Positions 15,434-22,531 of a stretch of DNA of 64,000 nt are shown here, one piece after another (the first letter of the stretch is position 1; the number at the start of each line of letters is the position of its first letter). This stretch comes from MnTg04 sp964568075. Lineage in GTDB: Bacteria > Pseudomonadota > Gammaproteobacteria > Steroidobacterales > MnTg04. The stretch lies in NCBI GenBank assembly GCA_964568075.1, contig CAZMOM010000018.1:1-64000 (forward strand), written 5' to 3'. Under the pieces are notes generated by a model. It searched no databases. It saw nothing but the letters and a program-made list of their open reading frames with translations, and was not told the origin of the DNA. The position numbers were made by a program, and so were the translations under genes.

Positions 15434-16060
15434 TTAGATTTTTGACCGGTAGTCACGATGATCAAGACAAGCGTTGTAAAAAGCCTCGTCCATCTTGAAC
15501 CATTGCGTGTTATTGACACCACGTTCTGATGTGGCGTTTGGCCCAGACGGAAACGCGCAAGCAATCGTAATCGTCCGATCTTGCTCCATTGCGATGGCCC
15601 TAACCTCGTCAACCACTTCTGCCAAATCTTGGTCCTGGCTGTAGATCACTGCAACATCATAATTCCGTTGCCGGGCGAGGCGGACTATGTCGAGCGCAAG
15701 TCGAACATCGATTCCTTTTTCCTGTGGAGTAGGCACAATCTGCTCTGAACCATCAGCCAAGAGAATACGCTCCTGACGGTAACGGATTGGGCGGGTCGTT
15801 ACATGAATACCAGTACGCTTGAGCGCAATAACTCGATTACTCCAGTAGGCCGCCCACATAGGACTGTATTTTTGGCTTGGAATACCCGAGTAGAATCTTA
15901 CTAAAGTTGGTGTCCAGCTATGCCTGTCACACACGGCTTGGTGGAGTTTCAATGGATCGTAGTTCGGATGATGGTGGCCAAATGCTTCTTTTGCATGTCG
16001 GTAAAGATTTTGGCCGTCAATGAAGCCTATTGCGTATAATGGTTTTCCAGTCTCGTTCAT
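15434..16060 (-). CDS. NYN-domain (PIN-like) nuclease
   Basis: 208 residues. The NYN/LabA-like fold is shown by GFIDGQNLYRHAKEAFG at the N-terminus (first acidic residue of the active site), KGIDVRLALDIVRLARQRNY in the middle, and AVIYSQDQDLAEVVDE, which carries the DxD-type metal ligands. These enzymes are PIN-like RNases or DNases. In mobile elements they may act on host or competitor RNA. It appears to be its own transcription unit, with a probable terminator just upstream. No antitoxin-like partner is adjacent, which weakens a toxin-antitoxin reading. Confidence 0.8.
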   Translation of the reverse strand: MNETGKPLYAIGFIDGQNLYRHAKEAFGHHHPNYDPLKLHQAVCDRHSWTPTLVRFYSGIPSQKYSPMWAAYWSNRVIALKRTGIHVTTRPIRYRQERILLADGSEQIVPTPQEKGIDVRLALDIVRLARQRNYDVAVIYSQDQDLAEVVDEVRAIAMEQDRTITIACAFPSGPNATSERGVNNTQWFKMDEAFYNACLDHRDYRSKI

Positions 16061-16078
16061 TGTTTATGCAGCCCATAA

Positions 16079-16096
16079 AAAACCCCGAAGGGGACC
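16079..16096 (-). terminator. short intrinsic terminator upstream of the NYN gene
   Basis: On the minus strand: CCCC, TTC, GGGG then TTTTTT. The stem is short, but the T-run is strong. It would end transcripts from the terminase side before the NYN gene, or act as an attenuator in its leader. Confidence 0.4.
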
Positions 16097-16156
16097 TTTC
16101 GGCCAAGTCCAACGGGGGGCTAGTGTGTGATTATATACATAACTGTTAATACTCTG

Positions 16157-16567
16157 TCAACTCGAAATACACGATTCACGTTTACTATAGGGGCCACGCT
16201 TCTTAGCTACCGGCTCCGGTACTAGGGCTGCAATCTCTTCCAAAGACCAAACATGATCCGAGACACCAGCAGCCATTGCCGGAGTTACTTTTAGCGTCTG
16301 GTGGATGCGGCCAAAGTTGTAATACATGAAGTGCAGGCTAATTGCGTGCATGTGGTTTTCGACCTTTTTTGAAAAAGCGTTGCTCAGCCGTGCGAAGCGC
16401 CGCATTGACATTCTCATTGTCAGGTTTTGCCGTTCTACGAAGCTAGTCGATATCATCTTATGATCGGGGTCGCCAGTTACGACTTCCTTGCGAACACCAA
16501 TACATTCATTTGGCGTATATTTCCGTGATGCCCGGTACAGCATCTGGTCTGCTTTGGGTTGGGTCAT
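16157..16567 (-). pseudogene. transposase C-terminal fragment fused to a short phage-like start
   Basis: From about residue 15 the frame matches the C-terminal part of a DDE-type transposase often labelled IS1-like: KYTPNECIGVRKEVV, ISTSFVERQNLTMRMSMRRF (final Glu of the DDE triad), HFMYYNFGRIHQTLKVTPAM. The first two thirds of a normal transposase, including its HTH and first catalytic Asps, are missing. The first residues (MTQPKADQMLYRA) are unlike that family and start from an ATG that overlaps the stop of the 47-residue gene by four bases (ATGA), suggesting a native element gene broken by the insertion. Confidence 0.65.
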
Positions 16568-16707
16568 TCTCGGCATCGTGCCGCTCGATCAAGCAAGGCG
16601 CGAGCAAGCGTTGGCTTCGGCCGCAAGGTGAACCCGTTCTCGGCTGCGTATTTCCGGCACCTGGCGCCGATGCGCATATCAGCCTCAGCGGTTCTACTGT
16701 CAATCAT
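16564..16707 (-). CDS. 47-residue protein translationally coupled to large terminase
   Basis: Starts at an ATG overlapping the terminase TGA (ATGA) and ends in a TGA overlapping the following ATG, so it sits in an unbroken chain of coupled genes. The sequence is basic and helical (RCRKYAAENGF, LARALLDRAARCRE). In tailed phages the portal gene usually follows here; this is far too short for one. Unrecognised; possibly a small head-proximal or regulatory protein. Confidence 0.5.
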   Translation of the reverse strand: MIDSRTAEADMRIGARCRKYAAENGFTLRPKPTLARALLDRAARCRE

Positions 16708-18131
16708 ATTGAGATACTCTCTGCCGGCGGCAATTTGGGTCCGTCTAGATAACCAACGACCCCCCAACTCGGCCGATGCCAGGCCGTGACGCCTACCAAT
16801 GCGCCTGCAACAGCGTTGGCAACATCGTCATGGCCTTTCGGTGGATGGTCGATGGAGTCTTTGCCACCGCGACTGACTCGTCGCTCAAGTAAAATTAACT
16901 GATTCACAAGGCGATCGTTATCGAGTAATCGCGCCTTCCCGCTATTCAGGATCGGCAACAGCGCCGAGTAATACTGTGACTTCGTCCGGTCCGCAACCCG
17001 ATAGTGAATGCCGTGCTCGCGAAACCGTTCGCGCGGCCACTCGCCGGCGTATCGATCACCCATTACGGAACTCAAGCGATAACTGCGAATCAATTCGGAG
17101 AACTCTTCGACAACCGCCTCAGGACTGAACGGTGGTCGTCTTTCGCGAACCGCGTCCAGGACACCTACACCGTCTTCATTGTGTGCGATTGCCAGCGTCA
17201 TCGAGTCCGACGACCCGCCGGACGGGTCCACGAACGCGAAGTAACCAAGGTTGGCGATGGGCCCCAGTTCTCGACAACCGGGCTCGATACACGCCTCGAC
17301 CACTTCACGCGGCACAAACGTCTCAATATCGGTCCGGAACTCTACCAGGTATTCCGCCCGGGCCCGTGGTTCATCGTGCTCAAGCGCCTTGTCGATGATG
17401 TGCTGCGGGAATGTCGGGTTCATCGTCCGTGTCGGCGCCTTGGCGACGAGAATCGGTCCGTCCTTACCGTAGTGCTGGCGGTAAGTTTCCCAGAGTACGC
17501 CACGACGAGCGTAGGGACTCGAAAGCCCAATCAGACGACCGCCGAGCGTACCGAGTCCCGGGCGCAATGCGGAGACGATCTCGGCATCCGGGTTGGCACC
17601 ATCGCTGAACCAAAACGCAACTTCATCGACAATGACCACAAGCAACGTATAACCACGGACCGTCCGGAATGATGCCGTGTGTACCTCGATGACGACTCGG
17701 TTCGTCAATTCAATTGAGTCATCGCGCTCCGTTTTGATCAGGCGCTTGAGCATTGGGCAAGAATGCAGTAGACCGGCGATGTAGCGATAAACCGTGCGCG
17801 CTTGCTTCCGGTCTTCGGCGATGACCATCACCGTTGCAACCTCTCCCACAGCCAGACGGCCCAAAGCTTCGAACGTAACCGCGACGATGACGGCCAAAAG
17901 CGCCGAAATGATGGACTTGCCGCCACGCCGGCCGACGACGAGCCACAGCTCCTCGAGGGCGGTCTGGGGCGGCTCTCGGCCGGTAAGGTCGCGCAATACA
18001 GCGGCTTCATCATTGGACAGCGGCAGGCCGTCGAATCCAGACAGCAGGGCCCGCCAGGCGGCCCAGGACTCACCGCAGAACGTCTTGCCCAGCAGAGCGG
18101 GGTCGGTCATCCACTGCCGTACATCTGTCAT
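16704..18131 (-). CDS. phage terminase large subunit
   Basis: 475 residues. DNA-packaging motor: the N-terminal ATPase has Walker A VVGRRGGKSIISALL (about 67-80) and Walker B TLLVVIVDEVAFW (about 162-172), with the coupling region IGLSSPYARRG. The C-terminal nuclease domain has FVDPSGGSSDSMTLAI (first metal-binding Asp) and HPPKGHDDVANAVAGAL (last acidic pair). The gene is intact. It overlaps the nuclease gene upstream and the 47-residue gene downstream by four bases each. A packaging motor without visible capsid genes suggests packaging into a helper's particles, or loss of a head module. Confidence 0.9.
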   Translation of the reverse strand: MTDVRQWMTDPALLGKTFCGESWAAWRALLSGFDGLPLSNDEAAVLRDLTGREPPQTALEELWLVVGRRGGKSIISALLAVIVAVTFEALGRLAVGEVATVMVIAEDRKQARTVYRYIAGLLHSCPMLKRLIKTERDDSIELTNRVVIEVHTASFRTVRGYTLLVVIVDEVAFWFSDGANPDAEIVSALRPGLGTLGGRLIGLSSPYARRGVLWETYRQHYGKDGPILVAKAPTRTMNPTFPQHIIDKALEHDEPRARAEYLVEFRTDIETFVPREVVEACIEPGCRELGPIANLGYFAFVDPSGGSSDSMTLAIAHNEDGVGVLDAVRERRPPFSPEAVVEEFSELIRSYRLSSVMGDRYAGEWPRERFREHGIHYRVADRTKSQYYSALLPILNSGKARLLDNDRLVNQLILLERRVSRGGKDSIDHPPKGHDDVANAVAGALVGVTAWHRPSWGVVGYLDGPKLPPAESISI

Positions 18132-18454
18132 GACATCTCCGCCAGACTGATCAGATCGTCAAGTCGAAGCACGGCAAGCCACTCGCCGCGGTTGCGACGA
18201 TGGGCGACCACAGGAACCTTGTCACCGGCATCGGTGATCGCCTGGGCCATCGCATCGTATAGCCGTATGCGCTCAGTGCGCTTGCACTCGAAGTGGAAAG
18301 GAACGCCGGAGCAAACAACGTCCGGGCTTTCTGGACTGCCTGAGAACTGCCGGCCGCGACGCGCGGGGTAGCCGCTCTCCGTAAGCCAGGCCGCCAACTC
18401 GCGCTCACCTCGGGCGCCCTTGTTGCGTTCACGGGCTCCCATCGGGCTCCCCAT
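18128..18454 (-). CDS. PD-(D/E)xK nuclease, resolvase-like
   Basis: 108 residues (or 104 from the second ATG at 18442). The Holliday-junction-resolvase/VRR-NUC-like pattern is visible: GARGERELAAWLTESGYPARR (Glu), SPDVVCSGVPFHFECKRTER (Asp, then the E-x-K pair). These enzymes cut branched DNA and are often encoded beside terminases. It ends in ATGA overlap with the large terminase and starts inside the end of the putative small terminase gene. Confidence 0.75.
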   Translation of the reverse strand: MGSPMGARERNKGARGERELAAWLTESGYPARRGRQFSGSPESPDVVCSGVPFHFECKRTERIRLYDAMAQAITDAGDKVPVVAHRRNRGEWLAVLRLDDLISLAEMS

Positions 18455-18860
18455 GATTTGCTGCGAGATAGTCCTGCAAGCTGGGCGTCACGTCGCGGGC
18501 TACGCGCTCAATACCTACGAGCTCATAAAGTCGCTTAAGGACACCGACGACACGCAAGTACAGGTCGTATTGCTTGCCACTTGCCGAACGCTTAGCGAAC
18601 TCGGTTTCCAGGTACTCGGCCTCAACCTCGAGCACGGCAATACGGCGAATCAGAGAACGCTGCGCCTCTGACGTGACTTCTACGCCGCCAATGTCGTCCA
18701 CATGCAGTTCGATCAGATCGCGCATGCGGCGCGCCCAGGTCGATCGCAGGTCGAGCCCAGGCAGCAGGTCCCGCCCGTTCGTAATTCGGGACCTTGCGTA
18801 CTGCTGGCGGGTCTCTTTTGACGGCTTCTTGCGGGCGGACTGGTTGCTACCGCTTTCCAT
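18429..18860 (-). CDS. putative terminase small subunit
   Basis: 143 residues, all-helical and charged. NGRDLLPGLDLRSTWARRMRDL is followed by a long helix (RSLIRRIAVLEVEAEYLETEF) that could oligomerise. No strict sequence signature is recognised; the assignment rests on size, helical character and position directly upstream of the nuclease and large terminase on the same strand. A TAAGTG repeat pair lies a few bases upstream of its ATG. Alternative: a head-associated hypothetical protein. Confidence 0.5.
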   Translation of the reverse strand: MESGSNQSARKKPSKETRQQYARSRITNGRDLLPGLDLRSTWARRMRDLIELHVDDIGGVEVTSEAQRSLIRRIAVLEVEAEYLETEFAKRSASGKQYDLYLRVVGVLKRLYELVGIERVARDVTPSLQDYLAANHGEPDGSP

Positions 18861-18868
18861 TATCCGGT

Positions 18869-18886
18869 CACTTATATATGCACTTA
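18869..18886 (-). repeat. TAAGTGC-N3-TATAAGTG repeat before the putative small terminase
   Basis: On the minus strand it reads TAAGTGCATATATAAGTG, two TAAGTG hexamers 12 bp apart. The same spacing and flanks (TAAGTGC-N3-TATAAGTG) occur at 23875-23892 next to attR, differing only in two of the three spacer bases. It may be an operator or recombinase/regulator site. Confidence 0.5.
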
Positions 18887-19025
18887 GGAGAACCAGAGTA
18901 CCATGGAAGTATTGTAAACACTGGTCTACGCGACTAGGCGCGCTGCGTTACCAAGGCAAATGAGGCCTGCAGGGTAGCGCTGAGAAAGGCCGAATCGAGT
19001 GAGAAATTTGTACAGGCGGGCAATC

Positions 19026-19131
19026 TGTGAACAGTTGTGAATACTGTGAACCACTTTCTGACGTTCGCTCTATTACGCGCGCGTATGGGGGAATCCTTCA
19101 ACGGGGTGCACACTGTGTGCAACTGTTCACA
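19026..19131. repeat. TGTGAA repeats and 12-bp inverted repeat
   Basis: TGTGAA occurs at 19026, 19036 and 19045. TGTGAACAGTTG (19026-19037) has an exact inverted copy CAACTGTTCACA at 19120-19131. The layout resembles iterons or a multi-site operator. Confidence 0.5.
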
Positions 19132-19248
19132 CGTCACCGTCAAAGACCTCCGGATTTTCAAGTTCGAGGCCAAGGCGGATGACGCCAGTTCGCACTTCGC
19201 CGACGTGTGTAATGGTTGCTGTCCATCGCCATCATGACTATTCATTTT

Positions 19249-19650
19249 CTATTTCGCTGTGGATTCCCAGACACATTGCAGATCTGCTTCAATCTCTGGG
19301 GGAGACTCCGGAAACCATCCGCGCATTCCGTCCACTGTTGTCCATGGCGGATAGTGCCAATGGCCGGGATGATTCATTGCGAACAGATCAAGGAACTCGC
19401 CAAAGTGTCTCTGTAACATCAGATCACAGATCAGACTTTCGGCCCCGTGCTCAACATATACCAGGATGTCCCAATCGCTTTCGTCTCTTGCGTCCTTCGC
19501 GCCACCACCACGGCTCCCAAATAGATAAATTCCAGTCACGTCATATCGGGCAGTCACGTCTGCGATAAACGCATCGAGATCACTACGTTGATCAGGAATC
19601 GGTGGGCCCTCTGCATCCGGGGTTAGTTCGCGCAATTCAGTGTTCGTCAT
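19249..19650 (-). CDS. nucleotidyltransferase-domain protein
   Basis: 133 residues with the minimal nucleotidyltransferase signature: GIYLFGSRGGGAKDARDESD, giving the GS motif and the D-x-D metal pair (ESDWDILVYV). Family members include the antitoxin half of HEPN-MNT modules and aminoglycoside adenylyltransferase-like proteins. No HEPN gene lies beside it, so a toxin-antitoxin role is not supported. Its start overlaps the DUF3631 gene stop (ATGA), placing it at the end of the replication operon. Confidence 0.7.
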   Translation of the reverse strand: MTNTELRELTPDAEGPPIPDQRSDLDAFIADVTARYDVTGIYLFGSRGGGAKDARDESDWDILVYVEHGAESLICDLMLQRHFGEFLDLFAMNHPGHWHYPPWTTVDGMRGWFPESPPEIEADLQCVWESTAK

Positions 19651-20813
19651 CTACATAGTTCCTTGTCCACCGGTTCTGTTGCGGATGTTGCGGATGTTGC
19701 GGACCTATTGGCAGGCACTTCCAAGTACCGTTCCCAAGCATCTGACAGGTCTTCTCTCGCATAACCCCTGAGTGTTGAGGTGCTTATCCGGACGGTCTTG
19801 GACTTGATACCGTAAGGCCGCAGATAGCTTGCTAGGCGGCGTGGATCCAGCGGCTTGCCCTTCAAATCGGACCACGGTCCTTCTTCTATATCATTCAAAC
19901 GCTGTAATATGGTTTCAGTAGCAAGCTGATCGGCATCACCAAATATCTCCCGAATGTCATTCAGAAGCCGTATGCCCAGGCTGGGTGTGCTCTCCTTAGC
20001 AAGTGCAACAAGTGCAACAGCCGCAACACGAGCCCGATTCGGCCACTTTTCGCCCGCAGCATCAGCGACCGCGATCAGCGCCTCCCAGACATCGGCATCA
20101 CGGTCCTCAACATCTGGCGGCATGTCAGGATAATTTTCCAGGCGGAACTGTTCAGCCCATGCCGCAAGCCTGTCTCGCAGCGCATGCCCTGTTGGCGAAT
20201 GCAATCGACGTCGGTACGGCTCTATATCTTCGTTGGCTGTGCGGCGACGCATTCGAATCACAACGGACCGGCTCAAAATAGTGTCAGGAACGCTACCAAG
20301 TCCGGCCAGGGCGACCGCACAATAAGCCGGCAGTTCTTCAGTCATAATCGTCTTTCCGTGGACGACGCAGCGCCCTGCCATCGCTCCACGGCGATGCCCG
20401 GCATTCAACATGCCGCGGATTTCTTCGTTGTCTTTCGCTCGCGGCCCGAACAACGTGTCGATTTCGTCATAAAGAATTGTCGGTAGACCGTCAGGGTCCG
20501 ACACCTTACGGAATAGGTAGGCCGGGGTTGTGTTCACTGCCTCCACAGGACGCGGAACCAGTGTCTCGGTTATCTCCATAGCGCGGGTCTTGCCGCTTGC
20601 AGGTTCTGGCGATAAGAAAGCAATCCTCGGCGTGGACTCCCATTCGTTCATACAGTGCGTGTGAACGATCCAAAGCGTGTGAGCAACCTTGGCGTCCTCA
20701 GACGGATATGCTACGAAGCGACTGAGATACTGCTCAATAATATTGAATAGTTCGTCGCCATCGGTCGGCAGTTCGCCGACCAGCCGAAGGTTTCGATCGA
20801 GCTGCTCGCTCAT
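19647..20813 (-). CDS. DUF3631 ATPase (replication protein of the element)
   Basis: 388 residues from ATG 20813, which overlaps the stop of the zinc-finger gene (ATGA); the open frame extends further upstream but without need. P-loop-like EPASGKTRAMEI, then ILYDEIDTLFG (Walker B) and a GLGSVPDTILSRSVVIRMRR sensor/arginine region are typical of DUF3631 proteins, helicase-like ATPases often encoded next to CHC2 primase fragments in prophages and plasmids. The C-terminus has a short tandem repeat Ser-Ala-Thr x3 encoded by a 9-bp repeat. It probably unwinds or loads at the element's origin. Confidence 0.8.
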   Translation of the reverse strand: MSEQLDRNLRLVGELPTDGDELFNIIEQYLSRFVAYPSEDAKVAHTLWIVHTHCMNEWESTPRIAFLSPEPASGKTRAMEITETLVPRPVEAVNTTPAYLFRKVSDPDGLPTILYDEIDTLFGPRAKDNEEIRGMLNAGHRRGAMAGRCVVHGKTIMTEELPAYCAVALAGLGSVPDTILSRSVVIRMRRRTANEDIEPYRRRLHSPTGHALRDRLAAWAEQFRLENYPDMPPDVEDRDADVWEALIAVADAAGEKWPNRARVAAVALVALAKESTPSLGIRLLNDIREIFGDADQLATETILQRLNDIEEGPWSDLKGKPLDPRRLASYLRPYGIKSKTVRISTSTLRGYAREDLSDAWERYLEVPANRSATSATSATEPVDKELCR

Positions 20814-21229
20814 GTCCGCGCAGGTGCGCATCTGGCGCGTGTCGAGTTGATACGGTTTACCGCTTGTTCGAGACGATCCCATGTCGGCTCATCAATCTCT
20901 TTTTGCTCGAGAAAGTCGGCGCCGATAATAGCGACAACAAGCGACTCATGGTCCAGCGTGGCGAGCGCATCCCTTGCTGGTATCCGAGACTTTGACGGGC
21001 GTCGCTGATGCTTAGGGCTATCCGTGAAAAGGTCGCAAAGCTCTAGGCCAACAGCATGCAAAACATCGATGGAATCGCAGCCGGCAAAGCAATGGATGAG
21101 AAGCCGGTCATCGACGTTGCGAATCGACAAAGACGGATTGCGGTCATCGTGGGCCGGACACCTGGCGAGCCACCGGTCTCTACCCGTCTCGCGAACGCCA
21201 TCGAGAGAGCTCAAAAGCGTGTCAATCAT
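20810..21229 (-). CDS. CHC2 zinc-finger primase-like protein
   Basis: 139 residues from ATG 21229. RWLARCPAHDDRNPSLSI and LLIHCFAGCDSIDVLHAVG are the CHC2 zinc-binding elements of DnaG-type primases (Cys, His, Cys, Cys). The TOPRIM catalytic domain is absent, so it likely recognises DNA while another protein primes, or works with the DUF3631 ATPase encoded immediately downstream. The frame stays open to 21370 but the extra residues lack character. The ribosome site is weak. Confidence 0.75.
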   Translation of the reverse strand: MIDTLLSSLDGVRETGRDRWLARCPAHDDRNPSLSIRNVDDRLLIHCFAGCDSIDVLHAVGLELCDLFTDSPKHQRRPSKSRIPARDALATLDHESLVVAIIGADFLEQKEIDEPTWDRLEQAVNRINSTRARCAPART

Positions 21230-21294
21230 TTGCGGGCCGACGGCTTTAAGCGTGCCGCAGGTGATTGAGCGCCATCGAGAGGATTCGACAGGCG

Positions 21295-21465
21295 CTACAA
21301 ATTTCGGTGTGGCCTTGATGACGCCCACAGGCCAAACAATTGCGAGCCAGCAATCGCACGCAGTGACCACTGACTGATTGGGTTATACTGTCCAACTTGT
21401 TCCAGCTCCCTTTTGCTATGGAACACAAGCAAGCGCGTCGGCCGGCCACCGGCGCGTTTGCGCAT
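21295..21465 (-). CDS. possible short protein after the AlpA-like gene
   Basis: A 56-residue frame begins with ATG directly after the TGA of the HTH gene. In the same stretch another frame encodes two CxxC pairs (NCLACGRHQGH, CSACRIL) and a third is the upstream extension of the primase-like gene. I cannot tell which, if any, is translated. Confidence 0.25.
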   Translation of the reverse strand: MRKRAGGRPTRLLVFHSKRELEQVGQYNPISQWSLRAIAGSQLFGLWASSRPHRNL

Positions 21466-21687
21466 TCAGGTTTCCTCGGCTGCCTCTGAGATCAACTTTT
21501 CGAGGGCTGATCGAGCGATGAGGCGCTTGCCTTTCAATTTGATGCTCTGCAGCTTCCCCTCCGTCATGAGATCGTAAACAAATGCACGTGATACACCGAT
21601 TACCTTCGCAGCCTCATCTGCCGAGTATGAGATGGCGTAAGGATGGGCTGGCCGAACCCGTTTTTTTCTTTTCTTGCGTTTAGCCAT
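21466..21687 (-). CDS. AlpA/excisionase-type HTH protein
   Basis: 73 residues from ATG 21687. A very basic N-terminus (AKRKKRKKRVRP) is followed by a MerR/excisionase-like winged helix: YSADEAAKVIGVSRAFVYDLMTEG and LIARSALEKLISEA. Such proteins control integrase expression or direct excision. Position between the integrase block and the replication block fits a regulator or recombination-directionality factor. It overlaps the upstream 65-residue gene by eight bases. Confidence 0.8.
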   Translation of the reverse strand: MAKRKKRKKRVRPAHPYAISYSADEAAKVIGVSRAFVYDLMTEGKLQSIKLKGKRLIARSALEKLISEAAEET

Positions 21688-21877
21688 CACGACTACTGCG
21701 TGAGTTTTTCCTATCGAGCCTTCGGAGGCGGTGTAGTTCGGTTTCGCGACGAGTGATGAGTCGTTCGAGCGCGCAGCGGCAAAGCTCGGGGTCGGTGAGT
21801 ATGCCGACTACGCGGGATCCTGATTGGCCGCTGCCATCATCGATGCTCTCGACAAGAGCGATTCTGTAAGAAGACAT
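21680..21877 (-). CDS. hypothetical protein
   Basis: 65 residues, unrecognised, starting at ATG 21877 with AGGA seven to eight bases upstream. The first part is beta-rich (YRIALVESIDDG, SRVVGILTDP), the second an Arg-rich helix (LITRRETELHRLRRL). The last codons overlap the HTH gene start. Probably a small regulator of the integration module. Confidence 0.5.
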   Translation of the reverse strand: MSSYRIALVESIDDGSGQSGSRVVGILTDPELCRCALERLITRRETELHRLRRLDRKNSRSSRDG

Positions 21878-21937
21878 CCGTCATTCCTCAAAGACTAGCT
21901 TTATCTCTAGTCCGCTGAGGTCGGCGATATCTAACAA

Positions 21938-22531
21938 CTATTTTTGAAGTTTGGAGATCAGTCGTTTTTTCAGTCGAGCCCATCGCATCCAAAGAGATGA
22001 CTCGCTCTTATCGAGGCGCTCGCCGATCTCAGCCCAGCTTTCTCCGAGATACTGGCCGAGGATGAGATCCTGTTCGTCATCCTGAAGTTCGTCAAGGACC
22101 CACCGAAGTTCGGACTCAATCTCTAACTCATCCTGCAGCGAATACTCGGCAACAGGTTCGGAGTCGTCCTGCGATCCGACAGGATGACGCCAGCCGGGGC
22201 CAAGGAGATCCTCGGTCACAAGATTATTGACACGCGAACGGACGTGCTCCAGTACATATTTTTGAGCCCGAGGTGCCATCGGCTCGTCAGGATCGAAAAG
22301 TCGGGCCGGCACTTTTAATTCGTTGAGTGTGAGTAAGATTGCTGCCCGTGCCATGCTACGCAGTGTCTGCTGTTTGGACACCCCGGAGCCTGCGGCCCGT
22401 TCGCTCAATGCGCGGTCTATCGGGTTGCGCAGCGCACGCCATCTTTGAGCCGCGACAGGACGCTCGAGTAGCTGCTCGATCACCGGTTGAAGCCAGGCAC
22501 TCGCATGCAATGTGTACTCATCGTCCGTCAC
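21938..22531 (-). CDS. sigma-70 region-4-like protein
   Basis: 197 residues. The C-terminal third resembles sigma region 4: ELRWVLDELQDDEQDLILGQYLG, then a helix-turn-helix WAEIGERLDKSESSLWMRWARLKKRL. The N-terminal part is helical but without clear region 2, so it is either a divergent ECF-like factor or a sigma-related DNA-binding protein. The start GTG overlaps the integrase TGA (GTGA), so integrase and this protein are translationally coupled. It might direct transcription of the element's late genes. Confidence 0.6.
   Translation of the reverse strand: MTDDEYTLHASAWLQPVIEQLLERPVAAQRWRALRNPIDRALSERAAGSGVSKQQTLRSMARAAILLTLNELKVPARLFDPDEPMAPRAQKYVLEHVRSRVNNLVTEDLLGPGWRHPVGSQDDSEPVAEYSLQDELEIESELRWVLDELQDDEQDLILGQYLGESWAEIGERLDKSESSLWMRWARLKKRLISKLQK

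Larger units (their letters stand above)
18861..19248. other. gene-free control region between replication and packaging modules
   Basis: 388 bp without a believable gene (the open frames on both strands lack ribosome sites and family character). It holds the TAAGTG pair at 18869-18886 and the TGTGAA cluster with a perfect inverted repeat at 19026-19131, listed separately. It is a likely site for the promoter of the packaging operon and possibly for a replication origin. Confidence 0.55.

Noticed and set aside
18934..19245. Open frames on both strands in the gene-free control region
   Set aside because: Composition is not coding-like, starts lack ribosome sites, and they cover the repeat array.
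19249..19650. HEPN-MNT toxin-antitoxin module
   Set aside because: The nucleotidyltransferase has no HEPN gene beside it; its partners are replication genes.
20814..21370. Longer N-termini for the DUF3631 and CHC2 proteins
   Set aside because: The internal starts fit better: 20813 overlaps the previous stop as ATGA, and the extension to 21370 shows no conserved sequence.
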